In this document: positions 34,138 to 42,517 of the stretch, piece after piece
How positions within the stretch are numbered: position 1 is the first letter of the stretch
Layout of the letters: each line of letters begins with the position of its first letter
DNA from: Parasporobacterium sp.
GTDB taxonomy: Bacteria; Bacillota; Clostridia; Lachnospirales; Lachnospiraceae
Length of the DNA stretch: 64,000 nucleotides
Reading direction: 5' to 3'
NCBI GenBank assembly: GCA_017459985.1
Contig: JAFUBX010000036.1
Coordinates: 97,111-161,110, forward strand
Translations under genes and position numbers: made by a program
Notes under the pieces: model-generated
Seen by the model: the letters and a program-made list of their open reading frames with translations, nothing else
Told to the model about the DNA's origin: nothing
Databases searched by the model: none

Positions 34138-34938
34138 ATGTCAAGTATTATCAATCTATTATCAGAAAGCAAAACACTCGCTGCAAAAATTAATCAGATG
34201 GAGCAGCTATTGAAGAATGCTCCGGATGGGAGTCTAGTTGCAAGAGCCACAGGAGATGGAAACTATCGTTATTCCAGAAAAGAAAAGCTTCCAGATGGAA
34301 GAATCAGAGAGACTTATCTCAATAAGTCTGAAATGGACGCAGCTGTACTTCTTGCAAATAAAATGCTCGCCACAAGGAGTCTTCCGGAACTACGGCAAGA
34401 AAAAGAGCTGATTGACAAGCTGATCCGGATCCGTCAGAGGACCAATGCGGAAGAACAATTCCGTTCAGCCCATCCAGGCATCAGCCGTTTGCTCACGATT
34501 GGCAGCAATGTTTATACTGAATCCGCATTGCTGTGGAAACAGCAATCGTACAATAGGAACATGAAGTACCCGGAACAGCTCCGGTATTCCACGGTTATTC
34601 CAGGTCTGATGGTCCGCAGCAAATCTGAGGCTGACATCATTGCGCGGCTGGAACATTACGGAGTCCCTTATCATTATGATGAGGTCACTAATATTAATGG
34701 CACTGATATCGCGATTGATCTGAAGTGTCTGAACCAATCAGCAAATAAAATCTGGTATTGGGATCACAGAGGGATGATGGACAACACTCATTATATTGAA
34801 AAGACCAGATTTTGCGATGAGATTTTTTACAATGCCGGTATCCTCCCCGGAATTAATCTGATCATCACAACAGAAACAAAGACGCAGCCGCTGGATATCC
34901 AGTGGGTAGATACTTTGATCCGTTACTATCTGTTATAA
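34138..34938 (+). CDS. PD-(D/E)XK nuclease-like protein of the gut-Clostridium RSKSE/W(E/D)H family
   Basis: A 266-residue protein of unknown role. The N-terminal 130 residues are charged and helical. The C-terminal half has the pattern VRSKSEADIIARLEHYGVPY, then a strand pair IAIDLKCLN, then IWYWDHRGMMD and INLIITTETKTQPL. From memory of the family this is a PD-(D/E)XK nuclease-like fold with a usual WEH motif, here WDH. Relatives often occur in several copies in gut Clostridia. I chose ATG at 34138 because AGGAG lies 6 bases before it; 34135 is possible. It follows the periodic array directly and has no obvious partner gene. Cutting activity is not shown. Confidence 0.6.
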   Translation: MSSIINLLSESKTLAAKINQMEQLLKNAPDGSLVARATGDGNYRYSRKEKLPDGRIRETYLNKSEMDAAVLLANKMLATRSLPELRQEKELIDKLIRIRQRTNAEEQFRSAHPGISRLLTIGSNVYTESALLWKQQSYNRNMKYPEQLRYSTVIPGLMVRSKSEADIIARLEHYGVPYHYDEVTNINGTDIAIDLKCLNQSANKIWYWDHRGMMDNTHYIEKTRFCDEIFYNAGILPGINLIITTETKTQPLDIQWVDTLIRYYLL

Positions 34939-34954
34939 AACCTTCCCCGGCGGG

Positions 34955-36235
34955 TCACCCGATGATCCTCCGCACTTCCTGAAGGGACAGGCCCTGTTCC
35001 GATGCGATCCGGTTCAGATCGTCATATTCGTATTTTTCACGGGTTACGCCATAGCCGGAGGAAATCTTGCAGTGCACCGGTCCCAGGGAAGTGTCCCGGG
35101 TCTCGATGCGGCGGTCCAAAATGTACCGTCTGGTCGCGGTTTCCCGGACGCCCAGGGTACTCGTGTGCCGGAAAAATGCCGCCAGCACCTCGTCCTTGAC
35201 GTTCTCCTGACACATAGCGCGAAGAAGCACCCCGGGGCGGGATTTTTTCATACCGATCGGGACCGTATATACTTCTCTGGCGCCTGCCTCGAACAGACGG
35301 TCCATGGCAAAACTGATCTCTTCCGCCGTCATATCATCCACATTGCAGGAAAGTTCCAGTACCAGATCCTCGGGAATTTCCTGTTTCCCGAGCATTGCCC
35401 GGACACAGTTGGCTGCTTCAAAATCTTTCTTTCCCATGCCGTACCCAATCCCGGATACGCTCATCTGGGGCATCGGACAGAATCTGCTTACAAAATGCTT
35501 CAGCAGCGCCGCTCCTGTCGGGGTACACAGCTCTCCCCGGATCCGGCCGGACCAGATGGGAACATCTTTGAGGATCTGAGCCGTGGCCGGCGCGGGGACG
35601 GGAAGGATCCCATGGGCGCAATGAACCTGACCGGATCCCACATGGACGGGAGAGGCAAGGATCTGATCCGGTGCCAGGACATCGATCAGCAGGCAGACCG
35701 CGGTGACATCCGCAACCGCGTCCATCGTTCCCACCTCATGAAAATGGATCTGCGGCACCGGAACGCCATGAACCTGGCTTTCTGCCTCCGCGATCAGCCG
35801 GTATACAGAAAGGATGTCCTTCTTCACTTTGGCGGATAGCTCCAGATGATCCACGATCTGCTCGATTTCGGGGAGGCTGCTGTGGGAGTGCGGATGGGAA
35901 TGGTCATGTCCGCCATCGTGGTCGTGCAGATGTTCGTGGGAATGCTCGTGCTCGTGCTCATGAGAGTGCTCATGAGAATGCCCGTGCTCGTACGGATGCC
36001 CGTGCTCATGCTCATGGATCCCTTCACCTTCTTCGATGCCTTCCACAAGCACTTTCATATGGGTGCCGGTGATCCCGCATTTTACAGAGGGTTCCCTCAC
36101 AAACCGGACCCCCGGGATCCCCAGACCATTCAGTTTCTCCAAAAATGATTCCGGATCCGGAAGCAGTTCCAGCAGCGCAGCCGTCAGCATATCCCCGGCG
36201 GCTCCCATGCTGCAGTCCAAATACAGTATCCTCAT
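34955..36235 (-). CDS. larC: Nickel pincer cofactor biosynthesis protein LarC (uninterrupted form)
   Basis: A 426-residue enzyme that inserts nickel into the pyridinium-dithiocarboxylate precursor to make the nickel-pincer cofactor of lactate racemase LarA. It starts MRILYLDCSMGAAGDM and keeps IHFHEVGTMDAVADV and GELCTPTGAALLKHF. A histidine-rich stretch (residues about 74-118, alternating His and Glu) probably binds nickel. In Lactobacillus plantarum larC is read through a programmed frameshift; here it is one open frame. Its start overlaps larB by ATGA. No larA or larE is in the window. Confidence 0.93.
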   Translation of the reverse strand: MRILYLDCSMGAAGDMLTAALLELLPDPESFLEKLNGLGIPGVRFVREPSVKCGITGTHMKVLVEGIEEGEGIHEHEHGHPYEHGHSHEHSHEHEHEHSHEHLHDHDGGHDHSHPHSHSSLPEIEQIVDHLELSAKVKKDILSVYRLIAEAESQVHGVPVPQIHFHEVGTMDAVADVTAVCLLIDVLAPDQILASPVHVGSGQVHCAHGILPVPAPATAQILKDVPIWSGRIRGELCTPTGAALLKHFVSRFCPMPQMSVSGIGYGMGKKDFEAANCVRAMLGKQEIPEDLVLELSCNVDDMTAEEISFAMDRLFEAGAREVYTVPIGMKKSRPGVLLRAMCQENVKDEVLAAFFRHTSTLGVRETATRRYILDRRIETRDTSLGPVHCKISSGYGVTREKYEYDDLNRIASEQGLSLQEVRRIIG

Positions 36236-36987
36236 GATTTTACCTCCATGTGATTGATCATGCTGGCCAGATATCCTGCGCCGAATCCATTATCGATATT
36301 GACTACGCTGACTCCGCTGGCGCAGGAATTCAGCATCGACAGAAGGGCAGACAGTCCGTGGAAGGAAGCGCCGTATCCCACGCTGGTCGGCACCGCGATC
36401 ACCGGACAGTCCGCAAGTCCTCCGATCACGCTGGCCAGTGCGCCTTCCATTCCCGCAATTGCAATGATCACACTGGCCTGCATGATCTCTTCTTTGTGGG
36501 CCAGAAGCCTATGAAGGCCCGCCACCCCCACATCATACAGCCGGGTGACCTGATTTCCAAGGAACTGTGCCGTCAGCGCTGCTTCTTCCGCCACAGGAAT
36601 ATCGCTGGTTCCGCCGGTGGCAACCACAATGGTCCCAATCCCATCCGCTTCCCGGACGGGGCCCAGAAGCGCTACCCGGGCGTCCACATGATAATCCAGC
36701 GGATACACGCCGCCAATCTCCCGGGCGGCTTCTTCCGGGAGCCGGGTGATCAGGATCCTGTTCTGTCCATGCTCCTGCATGACCTTGATAATTCCCTTGA
36801 TCTGCTCTGCTGTCTTGCCGGCGCCGTAGATCACCTCATTGGCCCCCTGCCGGATTCTGCGGTGCAGATCCACCTTCGCATAACCGATATCTTCAAAAGG
36901 CTGATTCTTTAACTGAAGGAGAGCCTCGTCCACAGACAGCTCTCCTTTCTTTACCATTTCCAGTAATTGTTTTGTTTCACTTTGCAT
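36232..36987 (-). CDS. larB: Nickel pincer cofactor biosynthesis protein LarB
   Basis: A 251-residue carboxylase/hydrolase that carboxylates nicotinic acid adenine dinucleotide in the first step of the pincer cofactor. The AIR-carboxylase-like part is clear: TIVVATGGTSDIPVAEEAALTA, and SVIIAIAGMEGALASVIGGL with TSVGYG. The start at 36987 (MQSETKQLLEMV) gives the normal length; the ribosome site is weak. It is read from its own promoter at 37157-37185, with a leader of about 160 bases. Confidence 0.92.
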   Translation of the reverse strand: MQSETKQLLEMVKKGELSVDEALLQLKNQPFEDIGYAKVDLHRRIRQGANEVIYGAGKTAEQIKGIIKVMQEHGQNRILITRLPEEAAREIGGVYPLDYHVDARVALLGPVREADGIGTIVVATGGTSDIPVAEEAALTAQFLGNQVTRLYDVGVAGLHRLLAHKEEIMQASVIIAIAGMEGALASVIGGLADCPVIAVPTSVGYGASFHGLSALLSMLNSCASGVSVVNIDNGFGAGYLASMINHMEVKS

Positions 36988-37129
36988 AGGTTTATGCCCT
37001 GAAAAATCCTCTTTAAAACAAAAAGATATCCGTTCTCTCTTCAGAGAAAACGCATACCTTCCTGGTATACAGGTATTATTGTCTGAAAATTCCGAAAAAC
37101 CGTTCGATGCCCGCTGCTTCTGCACAGGC

Positions 37130-37185
37130 GGTCCGCTTCCTGCGGACCATGTGAATCTTATACAATGCTTTCCTGCATTTGTCAA
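37130..37185 (-). promoter_or_regulatory. larBC promoter and 5' hairpin of a long leader
   Basis: On the minus strand TTGACA (37180-37185) and TATAAG (37157-37162) are 17 bp apart, close to consensus. A perfect 7-bp hairpin (GGTCCGC-loop 5-GCGGACC, 37130-37148) lies at the expected 5' end of the RNA. The leader (36988-37150) holds further small hairpins, such as TTCTCT-GAAG-AGAGAA at about 37033-37048, so it may be a structured regulatory leader. It matches no riboswitch I recognise. Confidence 0.7.
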
Positions 37186-37199
37186 GAATCGCCCGGGAT

Positions 37200-37682
37200 T
37201 CAGATCGCGGAATCGCCCGGACATCGGATCCTGGTCCCGGACCGGGCAGAATCGCCGGCAGTCCCGGATGCAGTCTTTGCAGTATATCGACGGATCTCCA
37301 GGATGGCAGCCTGGATCAGCGCACCGGTCCCGGTGTCGGGAATCCCGGCAATGATATTATCACAATGATTAAAGGGAATCAGAACTCTGACCGCCCTGCT
37401 TTGGGCGACCGCCAGCGCCATTTGCGGAGTCACCTCTCCCAGCAGGGAATCCGCAATCACGATCCCAATCGGGCCCACAATCACATCCGCAGTCCGGCAG
37501 CCGACAATTACTGCATTTTCTCCCGTTGCTGCCTGATCGGCTCCCGCCTTCAGCATGGCCATAGTGGCTGTCGTATTTGTTCCCACGGCCAGAATGTGTG
37601 TATCCGGCAGCTGCTGCTTCAGCGCCGCCACCAGCTGTTTTCCGATTCCGCCGCCCTGGGCATCGATGATCATAATATTCAT
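37200..37682 (-). CDS. DUF3842 family protein
   Basis: A 160-residue small cytoplasmic protein. IMIIDAQGGGIGKQLV is a Rossmann-like glycine loop, and AVGTNTTATMAMLKAGAD, ATGENAVIVGCR and DVIVGPIGIVIADSLLGE are the marks of DUF3842, a family of unknown function in Clostridia. The start at 37682 has GGGAGAG upstream. It lies directly before the larBC promoter in the same direction. About 20 C-terminal residues are Arg/Ser/Gly-rich and look non-family. Confidence 0.82.
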   Translation of the reverse strand: MNIMIIDAQGGGIGKQLVAALKQQLPDTHILAVGTNTTATMAMLKAGADQAATGENAVIVGCRTADVIVGPIGIVIADSLLGEVTPQMALAVAQSRAVRVLIPFNHCDNIIAGIPDTGTGALIQAAILEIRRYTAKTASGTAGDSARSGTRIRCPGDSAI

Positions 37683-37862
37683 GCGTTTGCTCTCCCTTGT
37701 TCTGATAATATCTGAAAAACGCCGCGGTCTCTGTCGTCCGTTCCTCCCCGTCTGCCAATCGATCCCTGATCGATCCCTTCCGGCCGCAGCAAATATCCTT
37801 TCGTTTGACATTTATCCGGGAAGTCACTATAGTTTAAGGAAAAGAATGCCGGGTCCTGATGC

Positions 37863-38192
37863 TCAGGACTGCGGGTTCTGCGCCAGACGAACCGTCTGAA
37901 GGAGTTCCTCCCTTCTGCGGGGACTGAAGGGTACGGTATCCGCATTTTCCATCACCAGATAGCCATCCCCGATCCGTGCGATCTTACGGGATGAGACAAT
38001 ATAGTTCCGGTGGCAGCGGAAGAACCCCAGAGGTGTCAGATATTCCACTGCTTTCGCGAAGGAAACCAGGCTGTCGACCTTCCTGTCTTCGCAGACAAAG
38101 GTCGTCCGGTCATGAAAGGACTCTGCATAGAGCAGCTCTTCCAGGCGTATGGTCACGGGGCCCTGCCCGCTTTTTACGGTAAATCTCCGCAC
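37863..38192 (-). CDS. Stand-alone LytTR DNA-binding domain protein
   Basis: A 109-residue protein made only of a LytTR domain, with no receiver domain. The pattern LEELLYAESFHDRTTFV and GFFRCHRNYIVSSRKIARIG is diagnostic. I chose the GTG at 38192, which has GGAGGTAATACC before it; longer ATG versions lack a ribosome site. It is divergent from the GH2 gene at 38295, so it may control that gene. Confidence 0.8.
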   Translation of the reverse strand: MRRFTVKSGQGPVTIRLEELLYAESFHDRTTFVCEDRKVDSLVSFAKAVEYLTPLGFFRCHRNYIVSSRKIARIGDGYLVMENADTVPFSPRRREELLQTVRLAQNPQS

Positions 38193-38294
38193 GGTATTAC
38201 CTCCGGCAATTGTTTCTGACGCCACTCTATTATACAATAAGATCCTGCGGCTGTCCGCAGTCTGAACCATAAAATTTCAAAGAAAGGGGCCAAG

Positions 38295-41200
38295 ATGAAA
38301 GCAAATAATTTTAATCACAATTGGAAATTCTGGGAGATCACCAATTCCTTTGCCCTGAACTGGGCACCGCCGGCAGATGCCAGGGTGCTGGATCTTCCCC
38401 ATGACGCCATGATCGAGATTCCTCAGGACCCAGAGGCCCGTTCCGGTGCAAATACCGGATACCGCAAGGGCGGCATTTACAGCTACTCCAAAACTCTTCA
38501 GGTCAATGATCCCGGCAGGAACTACATTCTGAAGATCGAAGGCGCCTATATGAATGCCTTTGTCTATGTCAACGGGCAGCTGGCAGGTAAGCGTCCCTTC
38601 GGTTATACTGTTTTCTATGTTCCGCTGAACAAATATCTGAACTTCGGGCAGGAGAATGAGATCCGCATCCAGGTCCGCTCCGGCGCGGAACCGAATTCCC
38701 GCTGGTATCCCGGAACCGGACTGTACCGGGATGTCTTTCTGCTGGAATCCGGCCCCCAGTTCATAAAGCCCGACAGTCTGCAGATCCGTACACTGAGTAT
38801 CCCCGGTCAGACAAATCCGCAGATGCCCGGCAGTACAGACGCCCGGATCCGGGTGTCCTCTGTGATCGCTGTTTCCGATCCGGACAGGGAATATACGCTG
38901 GAAGCCGTGATTTTTGATGCCGACGGCAATCAGACCGCATCAAGACTGGTTCGTCTGGAGAAATCCCCGACAAAGGATTCTTCTGCCGAAGCATATCTTC
39001 CGGATCTGTTTACCCTGTATCCGGCAGAGGTTGAACTGTCCGTGCCTTCCCCCTGCCTGTGGAATGTGGATACTCCGTATCTGTACACCTGCAGATTGGC
39101 CCTTAAGGATTCTGCAGGAAAGGAACTGGATTCCCATACCGACAGCTTCGGTCTGCGTACCCTGTCCCTGAGTCCGGAAGAGGGATTGAAGGTAAACGCA
39201 AAACCCGTCAAACTGCGCGGCGCCTGCATTCATCACGACAGCGGCATGCTCGGTTCCAGGACCTATGAAGAAGTCCAGATCCGCCAGATTCTGAAATTAA
39301 AAGAGGCCGGATTCAATGCAATCCGCTGTTCCCACAACCCGGCGGCGCCGGCTCTTCTCCGGGCCTGTGACAAGGTCGGAATGTATGTCATGGATGAAGC
39401 ATTTGATATCTGGGTCCGGCATAAATCCGATTATGATTACGGCATGTATTTTGATGAGTGGTGGGAAGCAGACATTGAGTCCATGGTGAAAGACGCCTTC
39501 AATCATCCCTCTGTTCTGATGTATTCCATCGGAAATGAAATTCCTGAGATCGGCACCCCGCAGGGAGAGGAAATCACCCAAAAGCTCTGCAGCAAAATAA
39601 AATCCATTGACGAGACCCGTTATACTCTGGCGGCTGTCAACGGGATCTTCTCGGTCGGCGACCAGATGGGTCAGATCGTGTCCGATGTGGCTGCTGACCT
39701 GAAAGAACAGGGCCGCAGCGACGGCAATGTCAATGATTTTATGGCCTTCATGCATGCCTATATGAATGATATGGTCTGCCATCCGATCGTTGACGCGACG
39801 ATCTCGGTCCCCTTCCGTCATACGGATATCGCCGGTTATAATTACATGGGACACCGCTATTCTATCGAGCACGATCTGCATCCGGAACGGGTGATCGTCG
39901 GCAGCGAAAGCGGAATCGGCGATATCGCCTCTGACTGGCCCATGATCCTGCAGCTGCCCTATGCAATCGGAGATTTCTGCTGGACCGGATGGGAATACCT
40001 GGGAGAGGCCGGCATCGGAGCACCGAATTACAACAATGGCAGCAATCCCTTTGGCAATGCCCAGTTCCCTCTGCAGATCTCCGGAACCGGAAGCATTGAT
40101 ATCACCGGATACCGTCTGCCGATGTCCTTCTATCGGGAGATCGTGTTCGGCCTGCGGAAGGATCCCTACATTGCAGTGAAGGATCCCGTCCACTATGGAG
40201 AAGGCCTGATCACCAACCCCTGGATCATTTCCGATGCCATCGGAAGCTGGAGTTGGAGCGAATATACCGGCAAACCGGTCGTGATCGAGGTCTATTCTGA
40301 TTCCGAGGAGGTGGAATTACTGAAAAACGGCGTTTCCCTCGGCAGAAAACCCGCCGGATCCAACTGCCGGTTTATCACACAATTTGAAACCACTTATGAG
40401 CCCGGAACACTGACTGCCGTTTCCTATGCAGGCGGTGAAGAAACCGGGCGCTGCGAGATTTCCAGCCCCGGGGAGCAGCTGTTCCTGTCTCTCACGGAAG
40501 AGCCGGTATATGCAGACTCCCTGCCTGCATTTGAATATCCCGCTCCTGCCCCGGCGCAGTCTGCACCTTTAGCGGGACAGCCAGTTTCCGGGATTGGGCA
40601 GTCCTTTTCCGGTATCGGGCAGTCGACTCCCGGGATAGACAATACGATCAATCAGTATTTTGAAGGAAAGGCCCCCCTGTCCTCCGCCAACTTTGACAGT
40701 GCGTCCTTCGCGGAAAAGATGAAAACCGAATATGAAGCATCCAGTATCCGCGCGAAGGAATTTTCCGAGCAGCTCAAGGCTTCTTATCTGAGCGGAAATG
40801 TCGGAAAGCCGGAACTGATCCTGGACCTGAAGGATTCCAGCCTTTTGCAGCAGTCAGGAGCAGCTGCCGATGGGACCTCCGCCGGCGGAAATTCCTCTGA
40901 TGCCGCCGATTTGGCAGGCTCCGGTGATGCAGCAGGTTCCGGTGATGCGGCAGGTTCCGGTGATGCGGCAGGTTCCGGTGAAGCGGCCCCTGCAAACGCC
41001 GCGGAAGCTTATGAGCCGATGTTCTTCGAAGGGCAGGACGTCCCTGACCCGCAGATCCGGTTTATTGAGATCGAGATTGTGGACGAGTACGGGATCCTGG
41101 CTACTGACCGGGACAGCGTGATCCATCTGAAGATCGACGGCGAAGCCCGGATGCTGGCCTTCGGAAGCGCGGATCCGAAGCCGTCCTATAATTACAATGA

Positions 41201-41321
41201 AACGACCACCCGTACCTGGCTCGGAAGAGCCCAGCTGATCATCGCGAAGCCTGCTGATGCAGCTGTGTCTGTGATCACAGTTACCACCGAATCCGGGCTG
41301 GAAAGAACGATTGAAATCTGA
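38295..41321 (+). CDS. Glycoside hydrolase family 2 enzyme (beta-galactosidase type)
   Basis: A 1008-residue cytoplasmic enzyme cutting beta-galactosides or related beta-linked sugars. The sugar-binding N-terminal domain has SRWYPGTGLYRDVFLL. The central barrel has GACIHHDSGMLGS and NAIRCSHNPAAPALL, the acid/base Glu in SIGNEIPEIG near 415 and the nucleophile Glu in VGSESGIG near 537. Beyond the barrel the protein carries a long low-complexity linker (residues about 755-900), with a fourfold AGSGDA repeat, and a final beta domain. No signal peptide. Beta-glucuronidase or beta-mannosidase activity cannot be excluded. AAAGGGG precedes the start. Confidence 0.92.
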   Translation: MKANNFNHNWKFWEITNSFALNWAPPADARVLDLPHDAMIEIPQDPEARSGANTGYRKGGIYSYSKTLQVNDPGRNYILKIEGAYMNAFVYVNGQLAGKRPFGYTVFYVPLNKYLNFGQENEIRIQVRSGAEPNSRWYPGTGLYRDVFLLESGPQFIKPDSLQIRTLSIPGQTNPQMPGSTDARIRVSSVIAVSDPDREYTLEAVIFDADGNQTASRLVRLEKSPTKDSSAEAYLPDLFTLYPAEVELSVPSPCLWNVDTPYLYTCRLALKDSAGKELDSHTDSFGLRTLSLSPEEGLKVNAKPVKLRGACIHHDSGMLGSRTYEEVQIRQILKLKEAGFNAIRCSHNPAAPALLRACDKVGMYVMDEAFDIWVRHKSDYDYGMYFDEWWEADIESMVKDAFNHPSVLMYSIGNEIPEIGTPQGEEITQKLCSKIKSIDETRYTLAAVNGIFSVGDQMGQIVSDVAADLKEQGRSDGNVNDFMAFMHAYMNDMVCHPIVDATISVPFRHTDIAGYNYMGHRYSIEHDLHPERVIVGSESGIGDIASDWPMILQLPYAIGDFCWTGWEYLGEAGIGAPNYNNGSNPFGNAQFPLQISGTGSIDITGYRLPMSFYREIVFGLRKDPYIAVKDPVHYGEGLITNPWIISDAIGSWSWSEYTGKPVVIEVYSDSEEVELLKNGVSLGRKPAGSNCRFITQFETTYEPGTLTAVSYAGGEETGRCEISSPGEQLFLSLTEEPVYADSLPAFEYPAPAPAQSAPLAGQPVSGIGQSFSGIGQSTPGIDNTINQYFEGKAPLSSANFDSASFAEKMKTEYEASSIRAKEFSEQLKASYLSGNVGKPELILDLKDSSLLQQSGAAADGTSAGGNSSDAADLAGSGDAAGSGDAAGSGDAAGSGEAAPANAAEAYEPMFFEGQDVPDPQIRFIEIEIVDEYGILATDRDSVIHLKIDGEARMLAFGSADPKPSYNYNETTTRTWLGRAQLIIAKPADAAVSVITVTTESGLERTIEI
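40914..40985 (+). repeat. Four tandem 18-bp units inside the GH2 gene
   Basis: Four in-frame copies of GCAGGTTCCGGTGATGCG, with one or two changes in the first and last, encode AGSGDA units in a linker of the GH2 enzyme. Copy number is likely to vary between strains. Confidence 0.85.
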
Positions 41322-41345
41322 TTTCAGCCGCACGAAATGAGAAAA

Positions 41346-41406
41346 AAGAACCCGGAGTTCCTGTAACCATAAGTGATTCAGCAACTCCGGGTTCTTCATG
41401 TTATTC
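41346..41406. terminator. Long-looped stem after the GH2 gene
   Basis: Perfect 14-bp arms (AAGAACCCGGAGTT at 41346-41359 and its complement at 41393-41406) enclose a 33-base loop. The run of A before it gives a T-tract on the minus strand, so it can act in both directions. Confidence 0.6.
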
Positions 41407-41437
41407 TGCCTTTGCCGGATTCCTCATCCAGAGCTTA

Positions 41438-42253
41438 ATGGATTTGCAGTTTCCGATTCATCTGCAATCACCCTCTGACGGATTACGCCGTAACCGGGAT
41501 GACACGATCTGCAGCATCAGATCCAGATACGTTCCCAGGAAATGTTTTATTCACATTGACGATCTGAACAAGATTCCGGTATATGTTGCCTGTCCTGAGT
41601 ATTGTTTTCTGAATGCAGCGACACACCTGTCGTTTCCGGAATTGATTCAATTTGGTTATTCCCTGTGCGCAAAATATGTTCCCGATCCGGATGCAGATTA
41701 TGGACAGCGGGCACGGGTTCCTCTCACAAATGTCAGTAATATTACCCGTTTTCTGTCCTTTTGTGATCATGCCCACGGAGACAGGAATGCCCGACGGGCT
41801 GTGAAGCATATTCTCGATAATTCCAATTCTCCAATGGAAACCAAGCTGGCCATGGCAGCTGTTCTGCCATTCCTGCAGGGAGGATTCGCTTTAAAACATC
41901 TGGAAATGAATCGGTATGTAGCGCTGACGCCGCAGGGCCGGGCTTTATTAGGCATTGATTCCTGCTGCTGCGATATGGTCTGGGATCAGGAAAAAATCAT
42001 TTTAGAATATGACAGCAATCTGACGCACCTGGAAGCCAGGCAGCATGCAATGGATAAGAAACGTGCTTCTGCACTTTCCATGGCCGGATGCAAAGTCATC
42101 AGCATCACTGCCGATGTTCTCCACAACTTTACTGCCTTCGAGAAGACATTTCTTTCTCTCCGATGGACTTTAGGAATGAGAACCGACCAACACCGGTTTG
42201 CATCCTGTCGAAGGCAGCGATACGACCTCTATCAGTTCCTCCTGAGACATTGA
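41438..42253 (+). CDS. DUF559/Vsr-like nuclease-fold protein, N-terminally short copy
   Basis: A 271-residue protein whose C-terminal half has the PD-(D/E)XK pattern of DUF559: Glu in NSPMETKLAMA, Asp in CDMVWDQEKI, then ILEYDSNLTHLE and ARQHAMDKKRASALS. It is clearly homologous to the 335-residue protein at 48977-49984, with shared EYDSNLTHL and CFL-AA-HLS segments, but lacks about 55 N-terminal residues. There is no good ribosome site at 41438, so it may be a decaying copy. The mirror repeat array at 42281-42504 begins 28 bp after its stop. Confidence 0.55.
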   Translation: MDLQFPIHLQSPSDGLRRNRDDTICSIRSRYVPRKCFIHIDDLNKIPVYVACPEYCFLNAATHLSFPELIQFGYSLCAKYVPDPDADYGQRARVPLTNVSNITRFLSFCDHAHGDRNARRAVKHILDNSNSPMETKLAMAAVLPFLQGGFALKHLEMNRYVALTPQGRALLGIDSCCCDMVWDQEKIILEYDSNLTHLEARQHAMDKKRASALSMAGCKVISITADVLHNFTAFEKTFLSLRWTLGMRTDQHRFASCRRQRYDLYQFLLRH

Positions 42254-42280
42254 GGCTGAAGTGTAAGCTTTTCCCTTTAC

Positions 42281-42504
42281 TGACACAAAATTGTCGGTTA
42301 CGTTTGACGGTATCCATCCGGTTGACACAAAATTGTCAGTTACGTTTGATATTTAGGCAATCATCTGCACATTTTTATCATCTACGTTTGATTCTGTCAA
42401 ACGTAACCGACAAAAACGTGTATGCACTACCAATAGACTCAAACGTAACCGACAAAAACGTGTTCGCACAGCCAATAAATTCAAACGTAACCGACAAAAA
42501 CGTG
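42281..42504. repeat. Mirror repeat array, 3 direct + 3 inverted units, 42-bp period
   Basis: Direct units start at 42281, 42323 and 42365, sharing TACGTTTGA; the first two share a 27-base block containing ATTGTCRGTTACGTTTGA. Inverted units start at 42397, 42439 and 42481, each with an identical 24-base block containing TCAAACGTAACCGACAAAAA. All steps are exactly 42 bp. The two halves meet near 42394. The linkers of the inverted half are also similar, so the whole 42-bp unit is repeated. It lies between two converging genes. Confidence 0.9.
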
Positions 42505-42517
42505 CCTGTGCTGCCGA

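Noticed and set aside
36988-37150. NiCo riboswitch before larB
   Set aside because: The conserved NiCo junction sequences, as I recall them, are not seen; only generic hairpins are present.
42281-42504. CRISPR array
   Set aside because: Only three copies per orientation, half of them inverted, spacers similar to each other, and no cas gene in the window.
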